A stretch of DNA of 64,000 nt, from positions 1,736,001 to 1,800,000 of the forward strand of contig NZ_JASTLB010000001.1 in the NCBI RefSeq assembly GCF_030499535.1, given 5' to 3'. Below the pieces are notes generated by a model. It worked only from the letters and a program-made list of their open reading frames with translations. It did no database searches and had not been told where the DNA came from. Below are positions 1 through 10,967 of the stretch, in pieces (within the stretch, counting starts at the first letter, position 1; each line of letters starts with the position of its first letter). The DNA is from Streptomyces sp. TG1A-8. Lineage in GTDB: Bacteria > Actinomycetota > Actinomycetes > Streptomycetales > Streptomycetaceae. Made by a program: the position numbers and the translations under genes.

Positions 1-1397
1 CGTACGACGCGGCGGTCAAGAACGCGACGGTCGTCCCGCCGTCCTCCGGGGTGGGCCGCAAGGGCATGAGCACCTCGCCCTTCCTCGGCTACACCAGCAC
101 CGACACGGGCGAGGGCCTGTCGTGGGCGATGGAGGGGTACGTCAACGACTACGGCATCGCCAAGATGGGCGAGGCGCTGTACCGGAAGACCGGTGAGAAG
201 CGCTACAAGGAGGAGTCCGCGTACTTCCTCAACCGCGCCCGGGACTACGTGAACCTGTTCGACTCCAAGGCGGGCTTCTTCCAGGGCCGCGACGCCAAGG
301 GCGACTGGCGGGTCGACTCCGCCAAGTACGACCCCCGCGTGTGGGGCTACGACTACACGGAGACCAACGGCTGGGGCTACGCCTTCACCGCCCCGCAGGA
401 CAGCCGGGGCCTGGCCAACCTGTACGGCGGCCGGTCCGGCCTCGCGGAGAAGCTCGACGAGTACTTCGCCACGCCGGAGACGGCCTCGCCGGACTTCGTC
501 GGCTCCTACGGCGGTGTCATCCACGAGATGACCGAGGCGCGCGACGTCCGGATGGGCATGTACGGCCACTCCAACCAGGTCGCCCACCACGTGATCTACA
601 TGTACGACGCGGCCGGCGAGCCCTGGAAGGCGCAGGCGAACGTCCGCGAGGCGCTGTCCCGCCTCTACACCGGCAGCGAGATCGGGCAGGGCTACCACGG
701 CGACGAGGACAACGGCGAGCAGTCGGCCTGGTACCTGTTCTCCTCGCTCGGCTTCTACCCGCTGGTCATGGGCGGCGGCGAGTACGCCATCGGCTCCCCG
801 CTGTTCAAGAAGGCGACCGTGCACCTGGAGAACGGCCGGGACCTGGTCGTCAAGGCACCCCGCAACAGCACGAAGAACATCTACGTGCAGGGCGTGAAGG
901 TCAACGGCCGGGCCTGGACCTCGACGGCGCTGCCGCACTCGCTGCTGGCCAGGGGCGGGGTGCTGGAGTTCGCCATGGGCCCCGAGCCCTCCAGGTGGGG
1001 CACGGGCAAGAACGCCGCCCCGGCCTCCGTCACGCAGGACGACGGGGTGCCCACGCCGCGCGCGGACGTGCTCAAGGGTGACGGCGCCCTGTTCGACAAC
1101 ACGTCGGCGACGAGCGCGGCGGTCACCTCGGTGGACCTGCCGACGCAGGGCACGGCCGAGCCCGTCCAGTACACGCTGACCTCGGCGGCCGACCACACGA
1201 AGGCGCCGACCGGCTGGACCCTGCAGGGCTCGGCGGACGGCACGACCTGGAAGACGCTGGACCACCGCTCCGGCGAGTCGTTCCGGTGGGACCGGCAGAC
1301 CAGGGCGTTCACCATCGCCGAGCCGGGCGCGTACGCCGAGTACCGCCTGGTGCTCGACGGCGAGTCGACGCTCGCGGAGGTGGAACTGCTGGCCTGA
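1..1397 (+). CDS. GH92 family alpha-mannosidase, 5' end outside window
   Basis: C-terminal part of a glycoside hydrolase family 92 protein, a calcium-dependent exo-alpha-mannosidase family that is usually secreted. The reading frame is open from base 3 with no stop, so the start lies upstream of the window. The GH92 signature near the end of the catalytic domain is visible: an acidic stretch 'HGDEDNGEQSAWY' followed by 'SLGFYPL'. After it comes an Ala/Ser/Thr-rich C-terminal module of about 100 residues that looks like a beta-sandwich carbohydrate-binding or F5/8-type domain. It converges on a second GH92 gene and the two are separated by one strong hairpin. The two proteins are clearly different paralogues. 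The family call is firm; the linkage cleaved cannot be told from this. Confidence 0.9.
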   Translation, partial: YDAAVKNATVVPPSSGVGRKGMSTSPFLGYTSTDTGEGLSWAMEGYVNDYGIAKMGEALYRKTGEKRYKEESAYFLNRARDYVNLFDSKAGFFQGRDAKGDWRVDSAKYDPRVWGYDYTETNGWGYAFTAPQDSRGLANLYGGRSGLAEKLDEYFATPETASPDFVGSYGGVIHEMTEARDVRMGMYGHSNQVAHHVIYMYDAAGEPWKAQANVREALSRLYTGSEIGQGYHGDEDNGEQSAWYLFSSLGFYPLVMGGGEYAIGSPLFKKATVHLENGRDLVVKAPRNSTKNIYVQGVKVNGRAWTSTALPHSLLARGGVLEFAMGPEPSRWGTGKNAAPASVTQDDGVPTPRADVLKGDGALFDNTSATSAAVTSVDLPTQGTAEPVQYTLTSAADHTKAPTGWTLQGSADGTTWKTLDHRSGESFRWDRQTRAFTIAEPGAYAEYRLVLDGESTLAEVELLA

Positions 1398-1414
1398 CGC
1401 GGCACGGGCACGGG

Positions 1415-1448
1415 GAAGGGGCGGGTCCCGTTCGGGACCCGCCCCTTC
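1415..1448. terminator. Bidirectional terminator between convergent GH92 genes
   Basis: Perfect 15-bp inverted repeat (arms 1415-1429 and 1434-1448) with a 4-nt loop, lying in the 86-bp gap between two converging stop codons. There is no T tract, as is usual in Streptomyces. Confidence 0.85.
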
Positions 1449-1483
1449 GTGCCGTGCGCTCCGCTCAGCTCATGGCCGAGCGC

Positions 1484-4400
1484 TCAGCTCGTGGCCAGGG
1501 CGAACACGTGCAGGTCCGTGTCGCGCGGGAGCCGGACGCTCCTGACGGCCTTGCCGTCCGGCGCGGTGAACGGCTCGGTGGCGAAGACGTAGGTCGCCAC
1601 CGGGTCCTTGTCGGCGCCGGCGACATTGCGGTACGAGGTCTTCGCGACGACCTCGTTACCGTACTGGACGGTGCCGCCCCCGCCGCCGACGGTCCAGTCG
1701 GTGAAGGAGAGGTCGGCCGTGCCGGTGGTGCCGTCGGTGTAGGTGACGGTGGCCTTGGTCTGCTGGTTGCCGTTGACGGCGCTGCCGATGAACGACAACG
1801 CGCTCGCCGGTTCGGCCAGTTCGATGGTCTGGCCGGACGCGGAGGCGTTGTCCGGGCGGCCGGCGGGCGAGCCGGGCCAGGTGAAGGCGAGGCCGTCGGC
1901 CGTGTGCCGCTCGCCCGGGGCGAGGCCGGCCGCCGCGAGGGCCTGGCGGGAGTAGCTCCAGCCACCGCCGTCGTAGTCGGCCTCGTCGTGGTCGCCCTCG
2001 TCGTCCGAGACACCGGTGTTGTCGTAGGCGGCGAGCAGGGTGCCCGGTGCGGCCACGGTGAGCGCGACCGGCTGCTCGTAGGAGGTGCCGTCCGAGGTCA
2101 CCGTGACCTTGACGTCGTAGAAGCCCTGGGCGGCGTCCTCGGCCGCGCCGAGCGTGATCTGCTGCGAGCCGTCGGTGACGGTCCCCTCGGCGGGCGAGGC
2201 GGTGACCCCCGCGGGGGTCTCCACCCGGAAGCGGACCTCGGGCCCGGTGCCGCCGCCCAGCGCCAGCGCGCGGATGTCGATCTTCGTGCTGTCACCGGGG
2301 GCGACCGTGGCGGCGGTGGGTCCGACGCCGATCTGGTAGGGCTGCTCGCCCTGCCGGAAGGAGGGCGGCGGGGAACCGGCGCCCCAGGCGCGGTCGGCGG
2401 TGCCGGACAGGGTGTAGTCCAGGCGGCCGCCGTCCCGGACGAAGGAGGCCGGCAGCCAGGGCCGGTCGCTGGTGCGGCCGTCGACCTTCAGGGACCGGAC
2501 GTAGGGCGCGCCGGCCGCCGCTCCGCCCGCGTGGATGGAGATGTCGTTGCCGCGCGGGCGGTGGATCTCCACCCGCTCGAACAGCGGGGAGGCGAGGACG
2601 AGTTCGGCGCGGGAGGGGACCTGCGGGTACATGCCGAGCGCGGAGAAGACGTACCAGGCCGACATCGCGCCGAGGTCGTCGTTGCCCGGGATGCCCTCGG
2701 GCCGGGTCGACCACAGCTGCCGCATCGCCGCCCGGACGGTCTCCTGCGTCTTGTAGGGGGCACCCGCGTAGTCGTACAGGTAGGGCACGTTGATGGACGG
2801 CTCGTTGTCCATCTCGGACTTGGTGCCGCCGGTGCCGGTGAAGGCCCAGCCGCCGTCGGAGGTGTGGAAGAAGGAGTCGAGCCGGGCGAGGGCCTTGTCG
2901 GTGCCGCCCATCGCCGCGAAGAGCCCGGCGGGGTCGTGCTGGACCATCCAGGTGTACTGGGCGGCCGTGCCCTCCACGAAGCCGTTGCCGGTGTCCGGGG
3001 TGAAGCCGGTGACCCAGCTGCCGTCGGCCTTGCGGTTGGCGATGTAGCCGCCGCTCGGGTCGGCGGCGATGTTGAAGTTGTTCTGCCACCACTGGGCGCG
3101 GCGGGCGAAGGCGTCCGCCGTGTCCTTGCGCCCCGCCGCCGCGGCGAGCTGGGAGAGGGAGAAGTCGGCCGTGGACATCTCCAGCGTCTCGGCGGCCCCG
3201 CCCCAGGCGTTGGAGACGCTGGGCATGTAGTGCAGCTTGAGGTACTTGTCCAGGGAGGGGCGCTGGCCCGCCGACAGCACCGGCTTGCCGGCCGCCGACA
3301 GGTCCTGCTCCGTCGGTACGGTCGCCGCCTTCACCAGGGAGTCCAGGGCGCCGCGCAGGTCGAAGTCCGTGCCGCCGAAGGCCCGGATGCCGGCCAGCGC
3401 GGTGGGCGACGGGTCGCCGTTCATGACGTGGGTGCCGCTCGCGCCGTGCAGCCAGCGGTCCCAGGTCCCGCCGTTCTGCCGGGCCAGTTCGTACAGGGAC
3501 TGGGCGATGTCGGAGCCGGTGCGCGGGTCGAGGAGGGTCAGCAGTTGCACCTGGTCGCGGTAGACGTCCCAGCCGGAGAAGGTGCCGTACTGGGCGCGGT
3601 GGCCGCGGCCCACGCGGTGCACCTTGCCGTCGCTGCCCCGGTAGCGGCCGTCGGCGTCGCTGATGACGTTGGGGTGCAGCAGGGAGTGGTAGAGGGCGGT
3701 GTAGAAGGTGGTGCGGTCGGTGTCCGAGCCGCCGCCGACCCGGACGGCGGCCAGGCGGTCGCGCCAGGCGCGGCGGGCCGCGTCCTCGACGGCGCCGAAG
3801 GACTTCCGCGCCGGGTTCTCCGCCCGCAGGTTGGCCTCGGCGGCCGCCCGGCTGACGTAGGAGATGCCGACCTTGGCGTTCACCGGTCCGGAGCCCGGCG
3901 CGAACCGGACGTAGCCGCCGGCGCCCTTGCCCGCGACGGGCAGGCCGCCCCGGGAGAAGCCGCCGGTGCCTCCGGACGCCTTCCGGGAGCCCGGGCTGAG
4001 CCGGTCGTCCTGCCAGGTGCCGGTGGCCGTGAAGGCGCGGTCGAAGCGGGCGGTGAAGTACAGCGTGTAGTAGGAGCGCTGGCCTTCGGGGTCGAGGTAG
4101 CCGCAGAAGTTGCCGGAGGTGACCGAGCCGGAGATCGTGCGGGTCCGCGGGTCGATGGTGACCGAGGAATCCTCGGAGCCCACCTCGGAGTTGGCGGTGC
4201 GGACCAGCAACGAGGCCGGTTTGCCGGCCGGGTAGGTGAAGCGGGCCGAGCCCGTGCGGGCGGTCGCGGTGAGGTCGGCGGTGATGCCGGAGGCCAGGCC
4301 CACCTTGTAGTGGCCGGGCTCGGCGGTCTCGTCGGAGTGGCTGAAGTCGGAGGCGTAGACGGCGTCCTTGGTGTCGCTCGCCGGGGACGAGGTCACCTCG

Positions 4401-4750
4401 CCCGCGTACGGGAAGAACGGGATGTCGCCGCTGCCGCCCGCGCAGCCGGTGCCGGACATGTGGGTCAGGCTGAAGCCGCGGATGCGGGTGGCGTCGTACT
4501 GGTAGCCGCCGGGCGCGGCCGTTCTCGTCGCGTCGCCGCGCGTGTTCTCCGGACTCCACGAGAGCATGCCGAAGGGCACGACGGCGCCCGGGAAGACGTT
4601 GCCGCCGTTCTTGGTGCCGATCAGCGGATCGACGTACGCCGTCGGGTCCTTGACGAGGTCGGGGGGTGCGGCGGTCGCCGCCAGGGCGGGGGTGGCGCCG
4701 CCGGTCGCGAGCACCGCGGCCAGCAGCAGGGACGTCGGTCGGAATCGCAT
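1484..4750 (-). CDS. Secreted GH92 family alpha-mannosidase with NEW3-type domain
   Basis: 1088-residue secreted alpha-mannosidase. The start at 4750 is preferred because the protein then begins MRFRPTSLLLAAVLATGG, a signal peptide ending near 'ALAATA', and a GAGGAGGAAGGG ribosome site lies just upstream; a longer frame begins at 4789. The GH92 N-terminal domain and catalytic domain follow, with the family signature 'GNDDLGAMSAWYVFSALG' around residue 690. About residues 830-930 resemble an NPCBM-associated/NEW3 beta-sandwich ('GVTASPAEGTVTDGSQ'), and the remaining C-terminus looks like another binding module. Likely role: trimming of mannan or high-mannose glycans outside the cell. The promoter region carries two related palindromes (4902-4958) that suggest sugar-responsive repression. 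Confidence 0.93.
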   Translation of the reverse strand: MRFRPTSLLLAAVLATGGATPALAATAAPPDLVKDPTAYVDPLIGTKNGGNVFPGAVVPFGMLSWSPENTRGDATRTAAPGGYQYDATRIRGFSLTHMSGTGCAGGSGDIPFFPYAGEVTSSPASDTKDAVYASDFSHSDETAEPGHYKVGLASGITADLTATARTGSARFTYPAGKPASLLVRTANSEVGSEDSSVTIDPRTRTISGSVTSGNFCGYLDPEGQRSYYTLYFTARFDRAFTATGTWQDDRLSPGSRKASGGTGGFSRGGLPVAGKGAGGYVRFAPGSGPVNAKVGISYVSRAAAEANLRAENPARKSFGAVEDAARRAWRDRLAAVRVGGGSDTDRTTFYTALYHSLLHPNVISDADGRYRGSDGKVHRVGRGHRAQYGTFSGWDVYRDQVQLLTLLDPRTGSDIAQSLYELARQNGGTWDRWLHGASGTHVMNGDPSPTALAGIRAFGGTDFDLRGALDSLVKAATVPTEQDLSAAGKPVLSAGQRPSLDKYLKLHYMPSVSNAWGGAAETLEMSTADFSLSQLAAAAGRKDTADAFARRAQWWQNNFNIAADPSGGYIANRKADGSWVTGFTPDTGNGFVEGTAAQYTWMVQHDPAGLFAAMGGTDKALARLDSFFHTSDGGWAFTGTGGTKSEMDNEPSINVPYLYDYAGAPYKTQETVRAAMRQLWSTRPEGIPGNDDLGAMSAWYVFSALGMYPQVPSRAELVLASPLFERVEIHRPRGNDISIHAGGAAAGAPYVRSLKVDGRTSDRPWLPASFVRDGGRLDYTLSGTADRAWGAGSPPPSFRQGEQPYQIGVGPTAATVAPGDSTKIDIRALALGGGTGPEVRFRVETPAGVTASPAEGTVTDGSQQITLGAAEDAAQGFYDVKVTVTSDGTSYEQPVALTVAAPGTLLAAYDNTGVSDDEGDHDEADYDGGGWSYSRQALAAAGLAPGERHTADGLAFTWPGSPAGRPDNASASGQTIELAEPASALSFIGSAVNGNQQTKATVTYTDGTTGTADLSFTDWTVGGGGGTVQYGNEVVAKTSYRNVAGADKDPVATYVFATEPFTAPDGKAVRSVRLPRDTDLHVFALATS

Positions 4751-4901
4751 GACGCGGCCCTTCCTCCTCACGGACGGGTCGCGCACCACGGGTCACACAA
4801 GCCGCAGGGACAGTAACCCGTGCCACCCGCGCCGCGGAAGACCGCGTGCGCCTGCGCGGGCGCACGGCCGGGCCGCCGGGCCGGGCCGTCCCGAATGGCT
4901 T

Positions 4902-4958
4902 GACATCGTTGTCCGTTGAGACGGTAGAGTCATGTACAGAACACAAGACAACGTTGTC
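4902..4958. promoter_or_regulatory. Two palindromic operator candidates upstream of GH92 gene
   Basis: A perfect 12-bp palindrome GACAACGTTGTC (4947-4958) and a one-mismatch copy GACATCGTTGTC (4902-4913) have centres 45 bp apart, about 150-210 bp upstream of the GH92 start. Spacing and form resemble paired LacI-family operators in front of glycosidase genes, so repression by a LacI-type regulator is likely but not shown. A TTGACA/TAGAGT pair (4900-4930, 19-bp spacer) on the plus strand overlaps the first site. The rest of 4959-5320 shows no gene. Confidence 0.6.
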
Positions 4959-5320
4959 GCGCGCCTTGTGTCCCACAAGCCAGCACCATCCGGCCGGGCG
5001 TCCGGACCTCCCTCGCCCGCCCGGTTCGCCGATCCGGTGCGTACCGCTCCCGGATCCGCCCCGAGCCGCTCCCGCCCCCGGGCGGGGGCGGCTGCGTCGT
5101 TCGTTTCCGGCCAGGCGCGCCCCCACCGCAGGACGCGTGACGGGGCTGCTCCGTGCGGCGGGCCGCGGTGCACCGTGCCGGGGAGCGCTCCCGTCACCGC
5201 GTGCCCGTGGAGGCGGCGCGCGGTGACGGGGCCGTGAGCGCATCGCGCCGCCCCCGGGACACCGGCCGGGCGCCGTGGCGGTGGGTGACCGGCGCCGTCC
5301 GGCCCGCACCCCGGACAGGG

Positions 5321-5356
5321 CGGAGGGCCGCACCCCGCCGGGGGTGCGGCCCTCCG
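5321..5356 (-). terminator. acnA terminator
   Basis: Perfect 16-bp inverted repeat (5321-5336 and 5341-5356) with a 4-nt loop, 25 bp beyond the acnA stop codon. Confidence 0.85.
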
Positions 5357-5380
5357 CCGCCGTACCGCTCGCCCGCGCGC

Positions 5381-8215
<2,835 letters not shown>

Positions 8216-8294
8216 GACAGTCTCCTTCATTGATGTGCGCGTACCACCGTCAATCGTGCCGCCACGCCGGCTTGGCCGATCCGGTGAGGCCAGG

Positions 8295-8313
8295 CTAAGT
8301 TAGGCAACCCTTA
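8295..8313. promoter_or_regulatory. Iron-box-like site upstream of acnA
   Basis: The 19-mer CTAAGTTAGGCAACCCTTA matches the DmdR/IdeR iron-box consensus TTAGGTTAGGCTCACCTAA at 13 of 19 positions by hand count, about 80 bp upstream of the acnA start. Iron control of a [4Fe-4S] enzyme is sensible, but binding is inferred. Confidence 0.5.
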
Positions 8314-8345
8314 CCGGAGTGGCGGCTACGGTGCGCCTCGGCAGA

Positions 8346-8363
8346 TATCTCGATGTCGAGATA
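8346..8363. promoter_or_regulatory. 18-bp palindrome upstream of acnA
   Basis: TATCTCGATGTCGAGATA is a perfect dyad 130 bp upstream of acnA. Its form suits a dimeric MarR- or TetR-type repressor. TamR, a MarR-family regulator reported to act on aconitase in S. coelicolor, is one candidate; I cannot confirm its site from memory. Confidence 0.5.
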
Positions 8364-8582
8364 ACTCTAGTACATGGGGCGCGAATGGTCATGCCCGGCT
8401 TCCCCGGGGCGCGCCACGGAGGGCTCCCGCACGGCCGGCACCGGTCCCGCACGGGCCGGCCGGCCGCCGGGCCGGCAAGGCCGGACGGGCGGGCCGGCCG
8501 GCCGGACAGGCGAACGGCCAGTCGATCGGTCGGCCAGTCGGCCAGTCGGCCGGAGCGCAGCGCCCGGCGGCCGGCGGCCGGC

Positions 8583-8696
8583 GGCCGGTGGCCGGCGACC
8601 GGTGGCCGGCGACCGGTGGCCGGTGGCCGGTGGCCGGTGGCCGGTGGCCGGTGGCCGGTGGCCGGTGGCCGGTGGCCGGTGGCCGGTGGCCGGTGG
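8583..8696. repeat. Heptanucleotide tandem repeat (GGCCGGT)n
   Basis: About 114 bp built almost entirely of the 7-bp unit GGCCGGT, perfect from about 8615 on and with CGAC variants before that. It lies in the 620-bp acnA upstream region. A 7-bp unit reads through all three frames, so long apparent reading frames on both strands here are artefacts. The preceding stretch 8500-8580 is also repetitive (CGGCCAGT-like units). Confidence 0.9.
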
Positions 8697-8789
8697 AGGA
8701 AACCCACGGGACGGCTTCCGTGCCGCTTCGCCGCGGCGGGCGCGACGGCGGCGGCGTCCGCCGTGCCATTCCACCGGCGAGCGGGGGTA

Positions 8790-8826
8790 TCCGTCGGACA
8801 CCGGGGTTCTCCCGGTGTCCGACGGA
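8790..8826 (+). promoter_or_regulatory. Hairpin abutting the ribosome site of the DUF4236-like gene
   Basis: Perfect 16-bp inverted repeat (8790-8805 and 8811-8826) with a 5-nt loop. Its right arm ends on the first base of the AAGGAG ribosome site (8826-8831). It could be a terminator of upstream transcription or a structure that hides the ribosome site. Confidence 0.55.
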
Positions 8827-8837
8827 AGGAGACATCC

Positions 8838-9035
8838 GCGCCGCTCACGTTCCGCAAGAGCTTCCGCATCCTGCCCGGGGTGCGCCTGAACATCAACCGG
8901 CACTCCTGGTCCCTCACCACCGGCGGGGACCACGGCCCGCGACACACCCACAGCAGCACCGGGCGTCGTACGACATCGATGGATTTGCCCGGACCTTTCG
9001 GATGGCGTCGTACCCGTACCCCCAGGAGTCGTTGA
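8838..9035 (+). CDS. Small DUF4236-like protein, start codon lost
   Basis: The translated frame reads 'PLTFRKSFRILPGVRLNINR' and ends 'LPGPFGWRRT', which is the short DUF4236 family found widely in Streptomyces (about 60 residues, function unknown). A good AAGGAG site (8826-8831) is followed after 6 bp by GCG where the family has its initiator ATG, so the start codon seems to have been substituted. The next in-frame alternative is a GTG at 8763, inside repetitive DNA and without a ribosome site. Either a recent pseudogene or a gene that uses the distant GTG. Confidence 0.55.
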   Translation, partial: APLTFRKSFRILPGVRLNINRHSWSLTTGGDHGPRHTHSSTGRRTTSMDLPGPFGWRRTRTPRSR

Positions 9036-9071
9036 CAGGCCGTCACCCGAATGGCCCCCCTGAGAGGTGCG

Positions 9072-9087
9072 ATCTCATATCTGAGAT
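9072..9087. promoter_or_regulatory. Palindrome just upstream of the HTH-MurA gene
   Basis: ATCTCATATCTGAGAT (6-bp arms, 4-bp spacer) ends 12 bp before the start codon at 9100. No ribosome site is visible and GATAAC follows, so the transcript may be leaderless with this dyad over the promoter. Since the product has its own HTH domain, autoregulation is a natural guess. Confidence 0.5.
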
Positions 9088-9099
9088 AACCTCACCCTC

Positions 9100-10629
9100 A
9101 TGGCAGACGACTACCTCGTACGCATCGGCCGGCTCATCCGTGACGCCCGGCAACACCGGGGCTGGACACAGGCGCAGCTCGCGGAAGCGCTGGGCACCAG
9201 CCAGAGCGCGGTCAACCGCATCGAGCGCGGGAACCAGAACATCAGCCTTGAGATGATCGCCCGCATCGGTGAGGCCCTGGACAGCGAGATCGTGTCGCTG
9301 GGCTACGCGGGCCCGATGCACCTGCGCGTCGTCGGGGGCCGCCGCCTCTCCGGCGCCATCGACGTGAAGACCAGCAAGAACGCCTGTGTCGCCCTGCTGT
9401 GCGCCTCGCTGCTGAACAAGGGACGCACGGTGCTGCGCCGGGTGGCGCGCATCGAGGAGGTGTACCGCCTGCTGGAGGTGCTCAACTCCATCGGCGTGCG
9501 CTCCCGTTGGATCAACGACGGGGTCGACCTGGAACTGGTGCCGCCGGCCGAGCTGGAGATGGCCGCGATCGACGCGGAGGCGGCCGTCCGCACCCGCTCG
9601 ATCATCATGTTCCTCGGTCCACTGCTGCACCGCATGGACCGCTTCAAGCTGCCGTACGCCGGCGGCTGCGACCTGGGCACGCGGACCATCGAGCCGCACA
9701 TGATCGCGCTGCGCCGGTTCGGCCTGGACGTCGCGGCCACCGAGGGGCAGTACCACGCGCAGGTGGACCGCACGGTCCGGCCCGACCGGCCGATCGTGCT
9801 GACCGAGCGCGGCGACACCGTGACGGAGAACGCGCTGCTCGCGGCCGCCCGGCACGACGGCGTCACGGTCATCCGCAACGCCTCCTCCAACTACATGGTC
9901 CAGGACCTGTGCTTCTTCCTGGAGGCCCTGGGCGTCCGGGTCGACGGCATCGGCACCACCACGCTGACCGTGCACGGCGTGCCGACCATCGACGTCGACG
10001 TCGACTACTCCCCCTCCGAGGACCCGGTCGAGGCGATGAGCCTGCTGGCCGCCGCCGTCGTCACCGAGTCGGAGCTGACGGTGCGCCGGGTGCCGATCGA
10101 GTTCCTGGAGATCGAGCTGGCGGTCCTGGAGGAGATGGGCCTCGACCACGACCGGTCACCGGAGTACTTCGCGGACAACGGCCGCACCCGCCTCGTGGAC
10201 CTCACGGTCCGGCCCTCCAAGCTGGAGGCGCCGATCGACAAGATCCACCCGATGCCCTTCCCGGGCCTGAACATCGACAACGTCCCGTTCTTCGCGGCCA
10301 TCGCGGCGGTCGCGCAGGGCCAGACCCTCATCCACGACTGGGTCTACGACAACCGCGCCATCTACCTGACGGACCTCAACCGCCTCGGTGGCCGCCTGCA
10401 GTTGCTGGACCCGCACCGCGTCCTGGTCGAGGGCCCGACCCGCTGGCGCGCCGCCGAGATGATGTGCCCGCCGGCCCTGCGCCCCGCCGTGGTCGTCCTG
10501 CTGGCGATGATGGCGGCCGAGGGCACGTCGGTCCTGCGCAACGTGTACGTCATCAACCGGGGTTACGAGGACCTCGCGGAACGCCTGAACTCGATCGGGG
10601 CGCAGATCGAGATCTTCCGGGACATCTGA
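9100..10629 (+). CDS. HTH domain fused to UDP-GlcNAc 1-carboxyvinyltransferase (MurA-like)
   Basis: 509 residues. Residues 1-66 form an XRE-type helix-turn-helix ('WTQAQLAEALGTSQSAVNRIERG'-type core), and residues 73-509 form an EPSP-synthase/MurA fold. MurA transfers enolpyruvate from PEP to UDP-GlcNAc at the first committed step of peptidoglycan synthesis. The Lys-Asn pair is present in 'KTSKNACVALL' and the loop cysteine in 'AGGCDLGTRTIEPH', so catalysis is possible. The same fusion lies beside aconitase in S. coelicolor (SCO5998/SCO5999 as I recall). It may be a second MurA or a regulator that senses a MurA ligand. It has no visible ribosome site and a palindrome covers its promoter. Confidence 0.9.
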   Translation: MADDYLVRIGRLIRDARQHRGWTQAQLAEALGTSQSAVNRIERGNQNISLEMIARIGEALDSEIVSLGYAGPMHLRVVGGRRLSGAIDVKTSKNACVALLCASLLNKGRTVLRRVARIEEVYRLLEVLNSIGVRSRWINDGVDLELVPPAELEMAAIDAEAAVRTRSIIMFLGPLLHRMDRFKLPYAGGCDLGTRTIEPHMIALRRFGLDVAATEGQYHAQVDRTVRPDRPIVLTERGDTVTENALLAAARHDGVTVIRNASSNYMVQDLCFFLEALGVRVDGIGTTTLTVHGVPTIDVDVDYSPSEDPVEAMSLLAAAVVTESELTVRRVPIEFLEIELAVLEEMGLDHDRSPEYFADNGRTRLVDLTVRPSKLEAPIDKIHPMPFPGLNIDNVPFFAAIAAVAQGQTLIHDWVYDNRAIYLTDLNRLGGRLQLLDPHRVLVEGPTRWRAAEMMCPPALRPAVVVLLAMMAAEGTSVLRNVYVINRGYEDLAERLNSIGAQIEIFRDI

Positions 10630-10967
10630 GTTGCAGATACCGCCACACCCCTTCTGACCCCTATGAATGCCGGTCTAAGGGCCTGTCGGAGAACACCATG
10701 TGGGCGAGTAGAGCGCCGACCTGTGGAACCAGGTTCAAAACCACCAGGTTAATCCTCTGCGAGCCCCAGGAGCCGCCCCGCAATCGGCCTTTGGCTTCGA
10801 TCGACTGCAGGGCCGCGGACTATCGGGCCAGCGCGCCTCCATCGCGGAGGCGGCAGTTCCCAGGAGCTCCGGCACTGTGTGTGAGCGACTGCGTGCTCGA
10901 CGGGGCCGCGGCCCTGCCCGTGCGGGAGGTACCAGGTGGTTACGCAGAACGGTGGGCGCCTGGTGCC
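10630..10967. other. Intergenic stretch without a recognised gene
   Basis: 338 bp between two gene ends. I see no convincing reading frame, RNA or repeat. Base composition is a little less GC-rich than its surroundings, in keeping with the start of an accessory segment. Confidence 0.5.

Noticed and set aside
1286..4816. Very long plus-strand open frame (over 1100 codons) across the second GH92 gene
   Set aside because: Composition is Gly/Arg/Val-rich with no domain, and it is antisense to a clear GH92 gene; a shadow of high-GC codon use.
8319..9256. Several overlapping open frames on both strands in the repeat region
   Set aside because: They read through a 7-bp tandem repeat and are made of repeated G/R/P/A words; only the DUF4236-like tail has protein character.
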